A stretch of 64,000 nt of DNA. It comes from Eonycteris spelaea (Eukaryota > Chordata > Mammalia > Chiroptera > Pteropodidae). The notes below the pieces were generated by a model. That model was not told where the DNA came from. It worked only from the letters and a program-made list of their open reading frames with translations, and ran no database searches. The translations under genes and the position numbers were made by a program. Positions 12,736-25,949 of this stretch are shown here, piece by piece. Within the stretch, counting starts at the first letter, position 1; the number at the start of each line of letters is the position of its first letter. The stretch spans positions 4,154,001 through 4,218,000 of the forward strand of contig PUFA01000116.1 of assembly GCA_003508835.1 (NCBI GenBank). The letters are read 5' to 3'.

Positions 12736-13245
12736 CAACGGAAGCATCCACTGATGGACAGATAAAGAAAATGTAGTACGTAAATACAATGGAACATTAT
12801 TCAGTGACGAAAAGAATGAAATCCTGCCATTTGCAACAACATAGCTGGAACTTGAGGTCATTATGCTAAGTGCAATAAGTCAGAGAAAAACAAATACTGT
12901 ATGATCTCTTATATGTGGAATCTGAAAAATAAAACTCAGGTAACAGGTGGGTGATTAAGAGAGGCGGGGTTAAATGGGTAAAGGGAGCCAAACGGTAAAA
13001 ACTCCAAGTTTAATATAAAAGTCCCGGATGTGGCGTACAGCATGGTCTCTGCAGTTAACACCATGCTGTGTATTTGAGAGTTGCTAAAAGAATCCGCCCT
13101 CATCAGAAGGAAAAAAATGTGTAACTGGTGGTGGATGTTCACTAGACATAGTGAGGTGATAATTTCACAAAATATACAGATATTGAATCATCATGTTGTA
13201 CACCTGAAACTAATACATGTCAATTATATCTAAATATTAAAAGGA
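12736..13245 (+). mobile_element. L1 3' end (ORF2 tail and 3'UTR)
   Basis: Sense-strand L1: the ORF2 tail ('aatggaacattattcagtg', 'tcctgccatttgcaacaaca'), then 3'UTR ending in 'ttgtacacctgaaactaata' near 13195 and an A-rich tail. It is 5'-truncated to about 510 bp. Confidence 0.85.
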
Positions 13246-13449
13246 ATATGAAAAATATTAAAAATAACCATGAAAGTAATTATTTTGAAGGATATGCACA
13301 AAGGTGCCTAGGGTTATGATATTATGATGCTTTTTTAATTAGGTGGCAAACGGACCCTATGTTTAGACAACATTCTGGAGGTCAGTTTCATCTCACATAC
13401 ATCAGTCCTTCGTAACAGAGAGTTACGTTGAAAATTATCATGGTAAATA

Positions 13450-13938
13450 AGGTTGCTATATTTGTCTTTCTCTGTCTGACTTAGCATCATAACTTCTGGG
13501 TTCATATGTTGTTGCAAATGACAAGTTTCCATTTTTATTGTTTAATATTTCACTGTATGTATGTGTGTATACACACACACACATACAACCCATGTTCTTT
13601 ATCCATGGACACCTAGGTTGCTTCCATATCTTACCTACCTGAAATCTGAAACCCAAACATATCCATAGCTCCAGAAAACAAACTAATGGTTGCCAGAGGT
13701 TGGGGTGGGCGTGGTGTTAAGGGATGGGTGCAAAAGGTGAAGGTGAATAAGAGGTACAAACCTCCAGTAACTAAGGCATGAGAATGTAGTATGCAGTACA
13801 GAAAATAAGTCAAAAATGTCACATCTTTGCATGCTGACAGATGGTTAATGGACTTATTGTGGTGATCATAATATAAGGTACATAAATGTCTAATCACTGT
13901 TGTATGCCTGAAACTAATATTGTATGCCAACTATAATA
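13450..13938 (+). mobile_element. Twin-primed L1 insertion with inverted 5' half
   Basis: 13450-13635 is antisense L1 ORF2 tail, with a 'ccatggacacctaggttgct' motif at 13603-13622. 13640-13938 is sense L1 3'UTR, with 'aaacaaactaatggttgcca' near 13677 and 'tgcctgaaactaatattgta' near 13905. The two halves are neighbours in the L1 consensus. This is the signature of twin priming during insertion. A (CA)n-like run sits in the inverted half at about 13569-13586. Confidence 0.7.
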
Positions 13939-13956
13939 TAGGATTGCTATAGTATA

Positions 13957-14005
13957 TTGATAAGCTCATTAAAATTGATCATATGTGAAAATTAGATGCT
14001 TTTAG
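13957..14005 (+). repeat. 49-bp direct repeat, copy 1
   Basis: This 49-bp segment recurs at 14399-14447 with 46 of 49 bases identical; the three differences are all transitions. The flanks of the two copies do not match. It begins about 20 bp after the twin-primed L1. Confidence 0.9.
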
Positions 14006-14398
14006 TGGGTTAGTAATGTCGCAGAATATGTGAAAATTTAACAATGGTCACAATAAATGCCATCTTGTCATTTTAAAAAGAGAAAAGATCACAAAGAATT
14101 TCAGTATTGGTTCATAAGACATAAATGTAGATTAAATACTGAAATTTCATTTACAAATACATCTTTACTTAATCTCAACAGAGATTTCACAGTCTCTAGC
14201 AGACTTTGGAGGTATTCTGTGTCCGAGGCCTTTGCTCAGACCAACAAATGGAAATCGTTGGTGGAACATTCAAGATAAGTAATCTTATTTTCCCCAGGTT
14301 AGCTTGATAATAAAAGTAAAAATTCCACTTTTTCCATATACTTCACTGAAAATATAAAAGCTCAGTGGTACATGTGTGGTGAGTCTGTAGAAGCTTGA

Positions 14399-14447
14399 TT
14401 GATAAGCTCATTAAAATTGATCACATATAAAAATTAGATGCTTTTAG
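14399..14447 (+). repeat. 49-bp direct repeat, copy 2
   Basis: This is the second copy of the 13957-14005 segment, 442 bp downstream. The 393 bp between the copies match no repeat I recognise. It may be a long target-site duplication or a microduplication. Confidence 0.9.
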
Positions 14448-14920
14448 GTCCAAATTTCAGTTTTAATAACTTGTTTTTTCATACTAGCAAAACTGCTTAA
14501 ATAATCTCTACAATAATAATCTTAAACAGCCAACTAATGGGCTTATAAATTCACAGAAATCTTAGAGCAATAAGAAGGGAGCATAAGAATTCAAAATTAC
14601 AAAGCAAGGTGTAGAATTTGAGTATTGTATGTGCCACAATGTTAATATAGATAATAAGCAAGGTGATGATAATGATGAGATTAATATTGGCAAGAGAAGA
14701 TCACCTTGTAATTTTGAATCCAGTTAAGAAAGTTGAAATTGGAAAAAGGAAACAGATGTTTTTATTTTTCTAGATTGACTGTCACAAAGGATTTCCATAG
14801 TAATTGACCCAAACTCTAAAAACAGACTCAATTCTCTTTTGTCATTTTGTATAGGAATTTCTTGTATTCACACTTACCTCATTTAAATGTGTTTCCTTAA
14901 ACAAAATATTGAATTCACAA
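14448..14920. other. Unassigned AT-rich sequence
   Basis: No gene or named repeat was seen between the direct repeat and the next L1. Confidence 0.5.
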
Positions 14921-15812
14921 TGCTATTAAAAATGGCAGTCTACAAGAAATGCACTTTAAATATAAGGACTCGCATAAATTGAAGGTAGAGAGATGGAGAA
15001 AAATATACCATGATAACACTAATAAACAAAGGCTGGTGTAGCTACATTTCCAGACAAAAATTAGAATAAGTGTAATTATCAGTGGTAAGGGCATAAAATA
15101 CCAGTGTAACTCTCCAAGAAAATCCTAAACCTCTATGTACCAAATAAGAAGAACATCTACATACCAAAATAAAAATAGACATATCTACTATTGTAATTGT
15201 ATATTTTAGTATCTCCTCTTCAGTAACTTAATAGACCAAGCAAGCAGAAAACCAGTAAGGATCAAATTGACATATAGACTCCTCTATCCATTTTTCTGAA
15301 GCTCCCATGAACTATTGAATAGGACAGATCACATTTCCTGGCCACAAAACAAAATTTAAATAATTTCAAAGAATGCATATCTTGGGCCACAATGGAATCA
15401 AAAATTCATGAACTTCCAAAACGAAACCAGTAGGGCCCAGGTGATTACACTTACAAATCTTGTCAAACATTTCATAAAGAAATGATACCAATCCTCCACA
15501 ATCTCATCCAAAAGCAAAAAGCAGAAGGAACACTTTTCTAACTCATACTGAGAACAGAATTACCTTAACAAAATTTCTCAACAAAATATTAGCAAATAGA
15601 ATCCAAAAATGTACACAATAGTTGTACAACCCAGTGATATTTAAGGTTGCAGGATTGTTTCAACATTCAAAATTTAATTCATCACATCAAGAGGCTAATA
15701 AGAGAATTCATCCAATCAGATCAATTCATGAAGCCGCAGCATTTCATAAAGTCCAGCACCATTCATAAAACTTGCCGCAAAGAAAAGGAGAACTTCCTTA
15801 ACCTGGTAAAGA
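14921..15812 (+). mobile_element. Old L1 ORF2 fragment with internal deletion
   Basis: The sense strand matches the L1 ORF2 endonuclease region ('gcagtctacaagaaatgcac' at 14935-14954 and 'tagaccaagcaagcagaaaa' at 15232-15251). Near 15430-15480 it jumps to the early reverse-transcriptase region ('ataccaatcctccacaatct' at 15485-15504). It then runs to about 15812. Stops and indels are frequent. Confidence 0.75.
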
Positions 15813-17610
15813 TTATCACTTCATGAAGGTACAAACACTGAGGTGTTACAGGGCAAGCTAGATACAAGGATGAGAGGAAACCATGCTTTGCATCTTCCCT
15901 TACTCCTCCTCTGGGGGTTGTGGAGGGTGGTGGATGTCCTGTTTCTTTTCATTGATAATTGAAACTCTTAATTTTCTGTCCATCACCTCTAGTTTTAGAA
16001 AACACTTCCGTAAATATAGCTCTGTATGACTGGTAATAATAATTGCTAGTAATGGAATAGCTAATATTTCAAATTCATCAGGATTTATGTGTCAAATAAA
16101 AACTATGCTGGATTATTTGACGTAAGCCTCAAAATCATTCTACGATTCCTTTTTAGAGCTGAAGACCCTGAGGTAAAACAAGTGAGCAATATGTCTAGTG
16201 CTATAAATTTAGTGGCTGGGTAAGGCTTCAAGACTACATAATGAGGCCCTCAAGCAATTCTCCTCCTCTTCCATTGTGAGCTGGTTCTGGGGCAGGTAAG
16301 TATGGTTAGGAAAGCAAGACTTCTCAGTTAATTCTGATAAAACCCAGGGCCATCTCTCCTCACTGAGAATTCTTCGAGTAAGCCTTAAATCTTTGCATGA
16401 GAGCATCAAAGGACCAATTATAGAAGTTGAGAAACTTTTGCCTCCAAATAGTCTATTTTCAAAAAATAAAGGAATAATTTGCCCAACATGAAACTGTTTT
16501 CTAGGTGGTGGTGTTTTTTTCTCACTCTCTCACTTTTGATAATTATGACCTTTTCCACATCCTGGCATTAGATTATCTGTAAATCTCAGTCTGGACTTAG
16601 TTTCTATTTCACCCTAATGTGAAAACTGAAGTATTTATTTAGGGGCAGTTAGCAAGGTGCCATTCTATCCAGAAGCCTAAAACTAGTTTTTAATGAGTTA
16701 AAAGATAAATTTATCCTAAACCAAGGACTAAGTCTTTCAGTCTTCCTAATTTAATATTTCCAACATTACTAAAACTAAAGAGCTCTTAAACACTTAATAA
16801 CTAAACTTTATGAAATGGAGTGCTTTTTTTTCTTTGTCTCCTGTGTGAACATGTATTCCATATAGAGGTTAATAAAGATAAATGGATTGTTTACTGAAAA
16901 CACAAAGCACAAACCACAGAGAACTATAATTAAATTATTAAGCAAATAAAATATTAAAATGCCAAATAGAATTCCAAATTCTTTATATGAATGTATGACT
17001 TGCTAAAGTATAGTTCCATGTTTAATGGTAATTGTATACTTTTTCTGCAAATTTAATAGAAGTCCAGAATATACAAATAAAACAGCAAAAATAAATAAAA
17101 ATACATACCTTATAGGTGAATTTGAATTTTTTTTTAAGGAATTTTTACTAAAATGCATTAAAAATGGACAGTTTGAGGTAGGGGAGCAGGCATATTTAGA
17201 AAAAGCTTTCATATTAAGTGGTTTCCTTTTAATGACTTACCTTTAAAAACAATCATGTCTTACATTTTTTCATCTCCTTTGATTAGACTCCTTTGTCTCC
17301 TCTATAAAATACTTGGAATAAAATAACCTTTGTATAATTTCAAAATGCCTAGTCCAAAGCTATTCATTAGGATATGTATAAATATACATATATTACACTA
17401 AAATACTAATTGCTACTTCTGCGATGACTTTGAATAGCTGGTCTATAACACCATATGAAAACCATTTATGAAAACTGCATGAACCATAGTAGTTATATTA
17501 AAGCTAAATAGGTTTATTAGAGTTTTTTTCATACCCACATGCCTATTTGACAGTAAGACTACAATCAATTCCAACAGTGATTCTTAGGATGTATCACCTT
17601 TCAATCTTGA
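15813..17610. other. Mostly unassigned; one degraded MIR
   Basis: A degraded antisense MIR probably lies at about 16040-16240, with a 'gagctgaagaccctgaggta' motif at 16156-16175. The rest shows no gene or confident repeat. Overlapping frames on both strands at 17003-17246 have AT-driven composition and no recognisable domain. Confidence 0.45.
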
Positions 17611-20515
17611 AAACATTCCCTATAAAAACTTCTGCTTATGATCAAGGTAGAATAATAGCATCTGAATTTACACTCTCCAAACAACTAAAAATCTGGACAC
17701 CATATATAAAAACACTTTTCAAGGTATTGGTGATTATGCAGTTAAGGACAGTGTTGTCTAAGATAATAAACAAACACGATGAACTCTATCATTGTCACAG
17801 TACACGGACCAGAGAGGTGACACCCAGGCAGCGGATGCTACTCTCGTAAAGCTGAGAGGGCGTTGAGATTCTGGCAAGACAAAAGGCTACGGTTCCAAAG
17901 GCAGAACCCGAGCAGAGAAAGCAATGTGGAGACGAGCAGAAGGTCCCCCTCAGTCTTTGGCTGAGTACAGATCAGTTCTCATGGTGAGGAAAACTACCTG
18001 AGGCCCGAGAAAAAACCCTCAGAGTTCACACGGAGCAGAAAATGTCGTAATTCACAGGCATTGGGTAAATAACTCAAAGGGGATTTGCCCTCATTGTGAA
18101 GAAAAATTGGACCTAAACTAAACTCTGTTTGGTCCTGCCTAACGAAACTTAAAAGCAAGACAGGGAGATATCACACTATTTTCAAAGAACTATGTCCAAT
18201 AAGAAAGCTCAAGACTATAATAGGAATGTAAAAGTATACAGATAAAATGAAGCATCCATTCAAAACTTACCAGAAATGCAATAAAGCAGGAAAATATGAC
18301 CCACAGTGAGAAAACTCAAAATGAATCCAAAAAACACAGATTGCTAACAATTTTAACAATAACACTAAAACACTTATGTAACTATACCCCATATGTAAGA
18401 AGATAAAGGAAGAGAGAGCATGTTAAATAAAACATAGAAATATAAAGAGATGCAGATTCTAGAGATAAGAATCACAATGTCTGATATGCAATGTACTGGA
18501 TAGGATTATTGGCAGATTAGACACTGCACAATAAAAATCAATTAAACTGAAGACATAGCCATAGAAACTATCCAAAATTAAAAGAGGAGGAAAAAATAAG
18601 TTAACTGCGCACTATTGAGTTGTGGGACAAATTTGAGCAGCTTATTATGAAAGTAATTAGAGTCCAAGAATGAGAAAGGGAAATGAAGTTAGAATGAAAC
18701 AGATTAATATTAGGAAAAAGAAAGGTAGAAACTAGTACAAATTTAATGAAAACTAAACTCACACATCTAACATGCTTTAGCACCAAACAGAATGAACACC
18801 AAATAGAATGAGATAACCAAAATTCTACAAAAGCATCATATTAATTTGCTTAAAACCAATGATAAACATATTAAAAGTAGTCAGAAGAAAAGCAAACAGT
18901 GAGAAAAATAACACTGGACTTCTCATTGGCTATAAGGCATGCCAGAAGATAGGAGAGCAGCATCTTTAAATACAGCAAGAAAAACAAAACTAAATAAAAC
19001 AATGTAGAATGATATGCCTGATAGAAATAGCATCAAAAGAAAGGTTAAAATAAAAAAAGGCTTTCATATATTCAGTGGCTAAAAGAATTAGTCACGTACC
19101 AACTTTAAATACAGGAAATCTTTAAGGAAAAATTCCCAGTAAAAGTCAAATGACACTCAATTGAAATCGATATATACAATGAAGTGAAGAGTATCAAAAT
19201 GGTAATTATGTTGAAAAACAGGTTTCTTACTATGTAAAAATCTCCAAATGATAATTAACTGTATTGTGGACTTTAACACATGTATAAATGACACCATTAT
19301 AATGACTATAATGACACCATGACTCATAGGAGGAAAACGCAAGGGAGGTCCATATATTGTGCATGAAGTGGTACGCTATCATTTGAAAGTAGACTGATAT
19401 GTTCAAATGCATACTATAAACATAAGCCAACACTAGAACAGGCATAAAAAGTTATAGCTAATTATTCAATACAGCAGAAAAACTGAATCATAAAATACAT
19501 CAAATTAACCCAAAAGAATGCAGTGGAAATAAGTAGAACAGGAAAAAATAGGAAAAATAGGAAAAAAAATAGCACATGGTAGATTTCAAGCCAACCATAA
19601 CAATAATCATATTAAGTGATATAAAATATTTAATAGGCAGTCATTCTCAAAACAAGACTTAATTACATCCTACTTTAAAAATGTCCACTTTAAATATTAT
19701 GTGAAATGGACAAATTAAAAGATAAAATTTACCAAGGCTCATTCGAGGACCCTGGATCAGTAATTTGTAGTTAAAATCCTTCCCATGAAAAAAGGTACAT
19801 CGCAAGATGGCTTCACTTTAGTAAATTAAATCCAATAATACATAAGACATATGATAACCCGTGCTTTGAATCACTTGTATCTAAATGTATTACAGACCAT
19901 GGACCTATATATGAAGCCCAAACTTCTAGAAGAAGGTAAAGGAGAAAATATTTGTGACCTAGCATTTAAGCCAAGATTTATTAGAAACATAAAACAACCA
20001 ATAAGTTGCATTTTATAAAAAGTAAGAACACTGGTCTTTTTAAGTCTCTGTTAACAAAATGCAAAGATTAGTCACAACTGGAAGTAATTATATATCTGAT
20101 AAAGAACTCCTATTCTGAATATATAAAAAATTCTGAAAATAGGAAAACCACTAACTTAGATCATGGGCAAAATACTTAAATAGAAATATTTCTTTGTTCA
20201 CCAAGGAAAAAAATATAAGTTGCACATAAGCATTTGAAACATATTCAACATCATTAATTATTAAAAATTGCAAATTAAAATTACAATGTGAGACTATTCC
20301 ACATTTATTTTAGAATGTCTAACATTAAAAAGATGAGCCAAAGAAATCATTAGCAAAATCATAAAGCATTAGTAAATCACATTCACTTTCGGTAAGAATG
20401 CGAAATTGTAAAAATATTTTGGAAAAGAGCTTGGCTTTTCCTTTAAAAGTTAAATATGCATGTACCATATGACCAGCAATTTCACTCCTACGTATATGTC
20501 CATGCAAACACTCGC
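17611..20515 (+). mobile_element. Old L1ME/HAL1-like element
   Basis: Much of this region reads as a diverged plus-strand LINE: a 5' region (17620-18150), an ORF1-like part (about 18440-18770, with 'agttgtgggacaaatttgag' at 18617-18636), an inter-ORF part ('gccagaagataggagagcag' near 18941) and an ORF2 tail (about 20040-20515, with 'gtaccatatgaccagcaatt' at 20462-20481). No open frame survives. The middle (19150-20000) is less certain. HAL1 versus L1ME cannot be settled by eye. Confidence 0.55.
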
Positions 20516-21235
20516 ACACAGGCAAACAGAAGGCAGCTCACGAAGTCAAGGGAACTATCTACCAAATGGTTGGAAAATTCCTTACTTACCACCTCCACAT
20601 CTCGAGGGGCAAAGAAACTTCTTGGCTTTCCAAAACCTGTGTAAGAAAGAAAATGCATGAAAAATATATGAAATTAAATCAAATCAGTGAAATCAAATAC
20701 AGTAGGCTGAGGATAAATATCTATAAGCATACTCTATATGGGGTAATGATATCAAAATATGTATTAAAAATAAATGTCTAAAAGTCTCAAGAAAAAAACC
20801 AACAACCCCCCCAAAAAAACCTGATAAAAAACACCAATACATTTACATTATTTTTTAAATTCAAAATGTACCATACATATATATAAATATGTCCAATATC
20901 AATATTAAGAGAATATAAAAGTAACTAGAGAACCTGAATAATGTGTATATGATACATTATTGAAGTGGTTACAACAACTGAGGTGGCAGATGCAAGGAAA
21001 GTGGCTTGCTCTTGAGTACTCATGAAAAATATTTATTGCCTTCGATTTTTCTGGAAAAGCAACCTCGAAAATATCTACTGAAATTTAAAACATACAGATA
21101 TTAAAGTAAAAGACAAAAATGTTGTTGTAGTATCTCTTGTATGTGCAAAATATTTGAAAATAAGTTGTGGTACTAATTGCTGAAGTAGGGTATATAAAAA
21201 TCACATCACTAATTGAAGGAATCTTGAATTCTATT
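20516..21235. other. Unassigned AT-rich sequence
   Basis: No gene and no confident repeat. The overlapping short frames at 20456-20781 extend out of the L1 tail and have no known domain. Confidence 0.45.
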
Positions 21236-21672
21236 ATGTGAGAAGAATAAAATGCAGAGAAATGTATATAATGTCCCATATTTTTTATACAAAAATGGCA
21301 AAAATTCATTTTATGTGTGCTTCTATCAGTAATGGTATTATATACACACCAGTTAACATCAGTTACACAGTAGGTAGAGGGGAAAAGACCATGAGAGAGA
21401 TATAAGTAAAAATCATACCAAAATGCTATAAAAATAAGAATGTTCATTTTCCAATAAAAAAAAAATCCCTAGGGTAAGATATGTAGGAAACTATGTGGTT
21501 GAGTAGGGCACCAGGGTGTACTAAAAGGACATATAAAAGGACATTATAAAAATCAGTGGCGCTTATTTTGGGACATTGGAACTATTTTTTACTTCCTCCT
21601 TTACACTTTTATGTATTGCTTAACATTTTTACAGTGACTCTGTATTGTAAATATAGGGACAAAATTATATAT
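21236..21672 (+). mobile_element. L1ME/HAL1-type 3' end
   Basis: The pattern of an old LINE 3' end is visible: 'atataatgtcccatattttt' at 21268-21287, and 'cctcctttacacttttatgt' near 21595, then 'ttttacagtgactctgtatt' near 21628. The copy is highly diverged. Confidence 0.5.
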
Positions 21673-22425
21673 ATGAAACTATAGAGGAAAGTATAGATTT
21701 TTTAAAAATTATATTTGGGTAGAAATTATGCTCGAGAGTTCTCTTTAAAAATCCATGTCAGATGGAACTCTATTCAAAGTAGCATTTCAAAAATATAATG
21801 GTTTAAGAATTTATTCACTCACATAACTGTAAAACCCATGAATGTCCCCAGATTTTGTCACTGTTGATAGCAGGGTCATCAGGAATGTGTTTGTCTAGAT
21901 CTTTCTGTGTTGCTTGTGTGTGTGTGTGGTGGACTTAATGTTCAGGCAAGGTCTACTGAAGGTTGACAAGGTGGCCAGAAAAAGTTCTAGGCTTATATCT
22001 AATAGCTGAGAACTTCAGTAAATTAATAATTTTTTTTCTTTATCCAATGTAACAGTAAAAGCCCCTCAGTTGACTTTCCCTTGCCTGTGTGGCCTGGGAC
22101 ATGTGCTCTAATTCTGTGTTTTGGAATACAGTTCATCCATTGGCTAAGTCTACTACTTGAGCCAGTCCTTGGAGCCAGAGTGGTCTTACCTGATCCATGT
22201 AACGTCAGGTGATTTTCTTCATGAAAATAGAGATGCCGATATCAGATGCACAGGAGTTGGGCAATAGTCCAAAGGACAATAGAGAGTCTCCTACGTTATG
22301 TTCTTCCTGAATGAGAGAAAATTAAAAAGGTATGAATAAAAAGATATATGTGACCACTAAGTTTATATACCTTGTCTACATGAAATCCGTTATAAGCATA
22401 GTTAAATGATAAGACAGATTGAAAA
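21673..22425. other. Unassigned sequence
   Basis: No gene was seen. A short (TG)n run lies at about 21915-21928. Nothing else could be named. Confidence 0.45.
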
Positions 22426-23050
22426 ACAAATATTGCAATAAAATGTTTAATATTTATATATAAAGTCCCTATATCTCATAAAAAGAGAATAGAAAAAATG
22501 AACAAAGGCAGGAATTCTCAGTAAAAAAAAATAATAATAACCAATTAGCTTATAAAATGTCCTTATTAGCAATGCAAATAAATAAGATCAAAAGATTTAG
22601 ATTTTTATTGATTGGGTTATGGAACTGGAAATGAAAATCTGACAAATTGCAATGGTAAAACAGCCGATTAAAATTGGTGCCCTTATACGCAGTTGATGGA
22701 TATATAAACTGGTAGAGCTTCTTTGTCTAGCACAGCTTTTAGGGTTGACAAGTTGACAGTAATCTGTCAGAATTGAAAATGTGCATACTTATCTCCATCC
22801 TACAAAAATATTCACTAATGCATACAATATATATTTATAAGAATGTTATTGCACCATTGTTTATAATAGAAAAAAAAACAGGAAAATATCGGTAGGATGA
22901 TTAACAATTTGTGGGATACGCATATTTTGAAAAATAAGTCCATAAGAATATAAAATAGTTCTATATAAATGTACATGGCTCACTAGACAGTCTACACATG
23001 ACTCTATTGAAAGGAATTCTATATTTGTGTGCAAGTATACATTTTCCCTA
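22426..23050 (+). mobile_element. Old L1ME/HAL1-type 3' fragment
   Basis: The order of motifs ('ttagcaatgcaaataaataa' near 22566, 'attgcaccattgtttataat' near 22849) follows the late ORF2 and early 3'UTR of old plus-strand LINEs. No frame is intact. Confidence 0.5.
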
Positions 23051-25490
23051 ATTATCCCTACCTGTATCTCTTCTATCTGTGTCTGTGTGCTCGCACAGAG
23101 AAAGAGTTGGTTGTAAACTGTTGATAGGGGTTATTTTTGTGGAAGAGCAGTAGCAGAGGGAGGGAAGAGAGAAATATATTTCTGTGTTGCTAGGGCTTTT
23201 GTGACTATTTTTTAAAATAAGTTTTCAATTTATGGTTAGTGGAGGGAAAGAGCTGTAAATGCTGGAATAAATGAAGAAAGGTACCATATATACAGAAATT
23301 ACAAAAATCATCTTTCTGAAGCCAGCTGTTCAAGGAAATGGCAATGGTGGCTTTAATTCTTACCTTCGTTTTATAGGTAAGCATTACATCTTTTCTACGC
23401 TTGCATCCTGACCCCATCTCCCCTTCTCCACCCCTGAGCCTGTTGGTGCCGGGAATACGTGTGAAGATGGAACAGCTAATAAAGGCAGATCGGTACCAGA
23501 CCACTACAGCATAGTCTCTCTGGAGATTATCTCACACTTGGTCACGCATTCCCTATAATTAACATGCCATTAGGAATTTATTGGCTGATATACTTCTTAC
23601 GTCTTCTGTCCTTGTTGGACTCGCCCTCATGGTTGAAGCAGCTAAGCCTGGAGCATAACACATCTCCTCCTGATGCTCACTTTCCTAAAGTTCCTCTTCC
23701 ATTTTAAAGTAAGTTACCCATTTTAACATTTTGTTGTCATTGTTGAAAATAGGTGAACAAGTCACTGTGAGTCAATAGATGATTCACCGGAAAGTGGGCT
23801 ATTGCTTGCTAAGTGTCCTCTCCGGCATTTCTGGTGCTCGCGGGACGGAGCCCCTGCAGTCTGCTTCTGGTGCCCAGGGGGAGGAGGGTGGGGCTGCCCC
23901 TCAGACACCACGAGGCGGGTCACCACTGCCTGGTCAGCACAGAGCAGGGTGTCCTCCAGACCTTTCCAGAAAGCTGTTTAATTTGAATGAGCCTACTAAT
24001 GCATGATGGCAAAGTTATTTTTATTTCAAATACATACGTCTGTAAAAACTCGCTTTTCTAAATTTTTTTTTTTAAACTTCATTTGTGAAAATATATCATG
24101 AAAGTGTAATGTAGACCAAGGAAACATTATGTTTAATTTACCAAAAAATGATTTTTGCATGAACTTTTAAGGAGAAATATGCAGCATAAAAAGTATTTTA
24201 CATCTTAATTCGAAGATAGTTGGCTTATAGTTTAATTTGTTTTTTTTAACACTCTAGCACATAGGTTCAGTTATTAAATTTATTATTTAAAAAATACTAT
24301 CAGCTTGATAATTTCTTTCGTTGTTTTTGTTAACCAGTTTATTCTTGTTTTTCTGTGTTTATTAATTGTCCAGCTATTATTCTTGCTCTTATTGGAGTAA
24401 AATAATAATAATAAATTACATTGGTGATTTTATGATGATAAAAATGTTCAGTCTAAATGTACCTTGAGGGAAGTTTTGTATATCAAAAGTTTAGAGTATT
24501 TCAGACTTTGGATGAAGGAAAACTAAGTTCCTTAATGTAACTTTAATGCATTATTTAATGACTACAATAAATCCTGATGTCTTTTTTTTCTTTCTACAAA
24601 AGAGGAAAAATCATTACTTAATACAATTTCTCAATTTACAATTGAGGTTACAAGTGTTCATTTTCCTGTTCTTGGTACATAAACCTCTTTATTATACAAA
24701 ATAGCTGTGAAAAAGCTTTTCACTAATGAACATAATAAGAAATAGCACTTTTTATTTAGCAATTTTAAGTCAAAATTAAGTCTTACATAAAGAACTTTTT
24801 TTTTATTTATTCACACAAAAGCAAACACATAAACTTGCTAGCTTTTTTATGTCACAGTTTTAAGCTCATTTCTGTATCGTGAAACCAAGCTTATATGAAG
24901 GAATAAGTCATTGGATGGAAAAAGAAAATGATAAAAAGTATATTTGACTTTTAGAAAGTCTTAATAGGGTTCCACAAAGAAGAATTCATTATATGATAAC
25001 TACCACATGATTGAGAGAAATGTAAAATTTTGTCCTATTATTAAAAAAATAATAATAAATGGAGCTACTTTAAAATGTATCCGGAGCTGCAAAGCCAGAG
25101 GAACAGCCTTGCACATCTTATAACTCAAATCTTTGGAATATTAAACCAGGGTAAAATTACCTTCATACTGGGACTAAAGCAACAAAGAACTGTTTGCAAA
25201 GATGACATGAAAGTAGTTATTATTGACTATTGATTGGGCTGATAACTATTGGACTAAAATTTTACCTAATTCAGACAAATAATTCACTGAATTATTGAAA
25301 TAGCCTCCCTTCACTGGTCTACCAGTTTCCACTACAGACTTCCACAGTTTATTGTCCACAGAGGAGTTACAATGATTTTTTTTTGTTTTACCATTTAAAT
25401 AAAATGACACCAATCCCCCTGCAAAAGCCCCTCCCCCCATTACCTCCTGTTGCCCTTAGGATAATAGGTAGACCTTTCAAAACGTTCACC
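23051..25490. other. Unassigned sequence with a modestly GC-richer patch
   Basis: 23380-23500 and 23780-23995 are richer in G and C than the surroundings. A 75-codon plus-strand frame at 23779-24006 shows no recognisable domain and is rich in Gly, Pro and Ser. I saw no splice signals convincing enough to call an exon. The rest (24000-25490) is AT-rich with nothing identifiable. Confidence 0.45.
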
Positions 25491-25948
25491 TGGTGTAGGA
25501 GTTACTTGGGACTATCACAAATTACCACAAGAAGGTGGCTTAAAACAACGAATATGTTCTCTCAATGTTCTGGAGTCTAGAAGTTCAAAATAAGGTGCTG
25601 GCAAGGTCATGCTCCCTCCAGAGGATCCAGAGGAAAATTTGTTCCTTGCCTCTTCAGATTTCACTTAGCTGCCACACTCCTGGGTGACATCACCCCAGTT
25701 GCCGTCATCATCGAGTCTCTCTCTGCTCCATCCCCACACTGCTGCCTCTGTGTCTCTGCTTTCCCTCTGCTTCTTGTGAGGACAGCTGAGATGCCCTTTC
25801 AACCCAGCCCACTCAGATCATCCCTTTCAAGTTGCTCCTCTCAAGATCCTTAAGGTACTCGCATCTGCAAATACTTGCCACATAAGGGAACTTCCATTGA
25901 TTGGAGGGAATGAGACCTGATACCTTTGAGATCCATCGTTCAGCTACT
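25491..25948 (-). mobile_element. MLT1-type LTR (antisense)
   Basis: The antisense MLT1 pattern: 'cacaaattaccacaagaagg' at 25516-25535, 'atgttctggagtctagaagt' near 25565, and a tail ending 'cgttcagctactacacctag' at 25938-25957. No internal sequence is attached, so it is a solo LTR. Confidence 0.7.
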
Positions 25949-25949
25949 A

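Noticed and set aside
21085..21447. 120-codon minus-strand frame
   Set aside because: It overlaps an old LINE 3' end antisense; composition reflects AT-rich repeat DNA.
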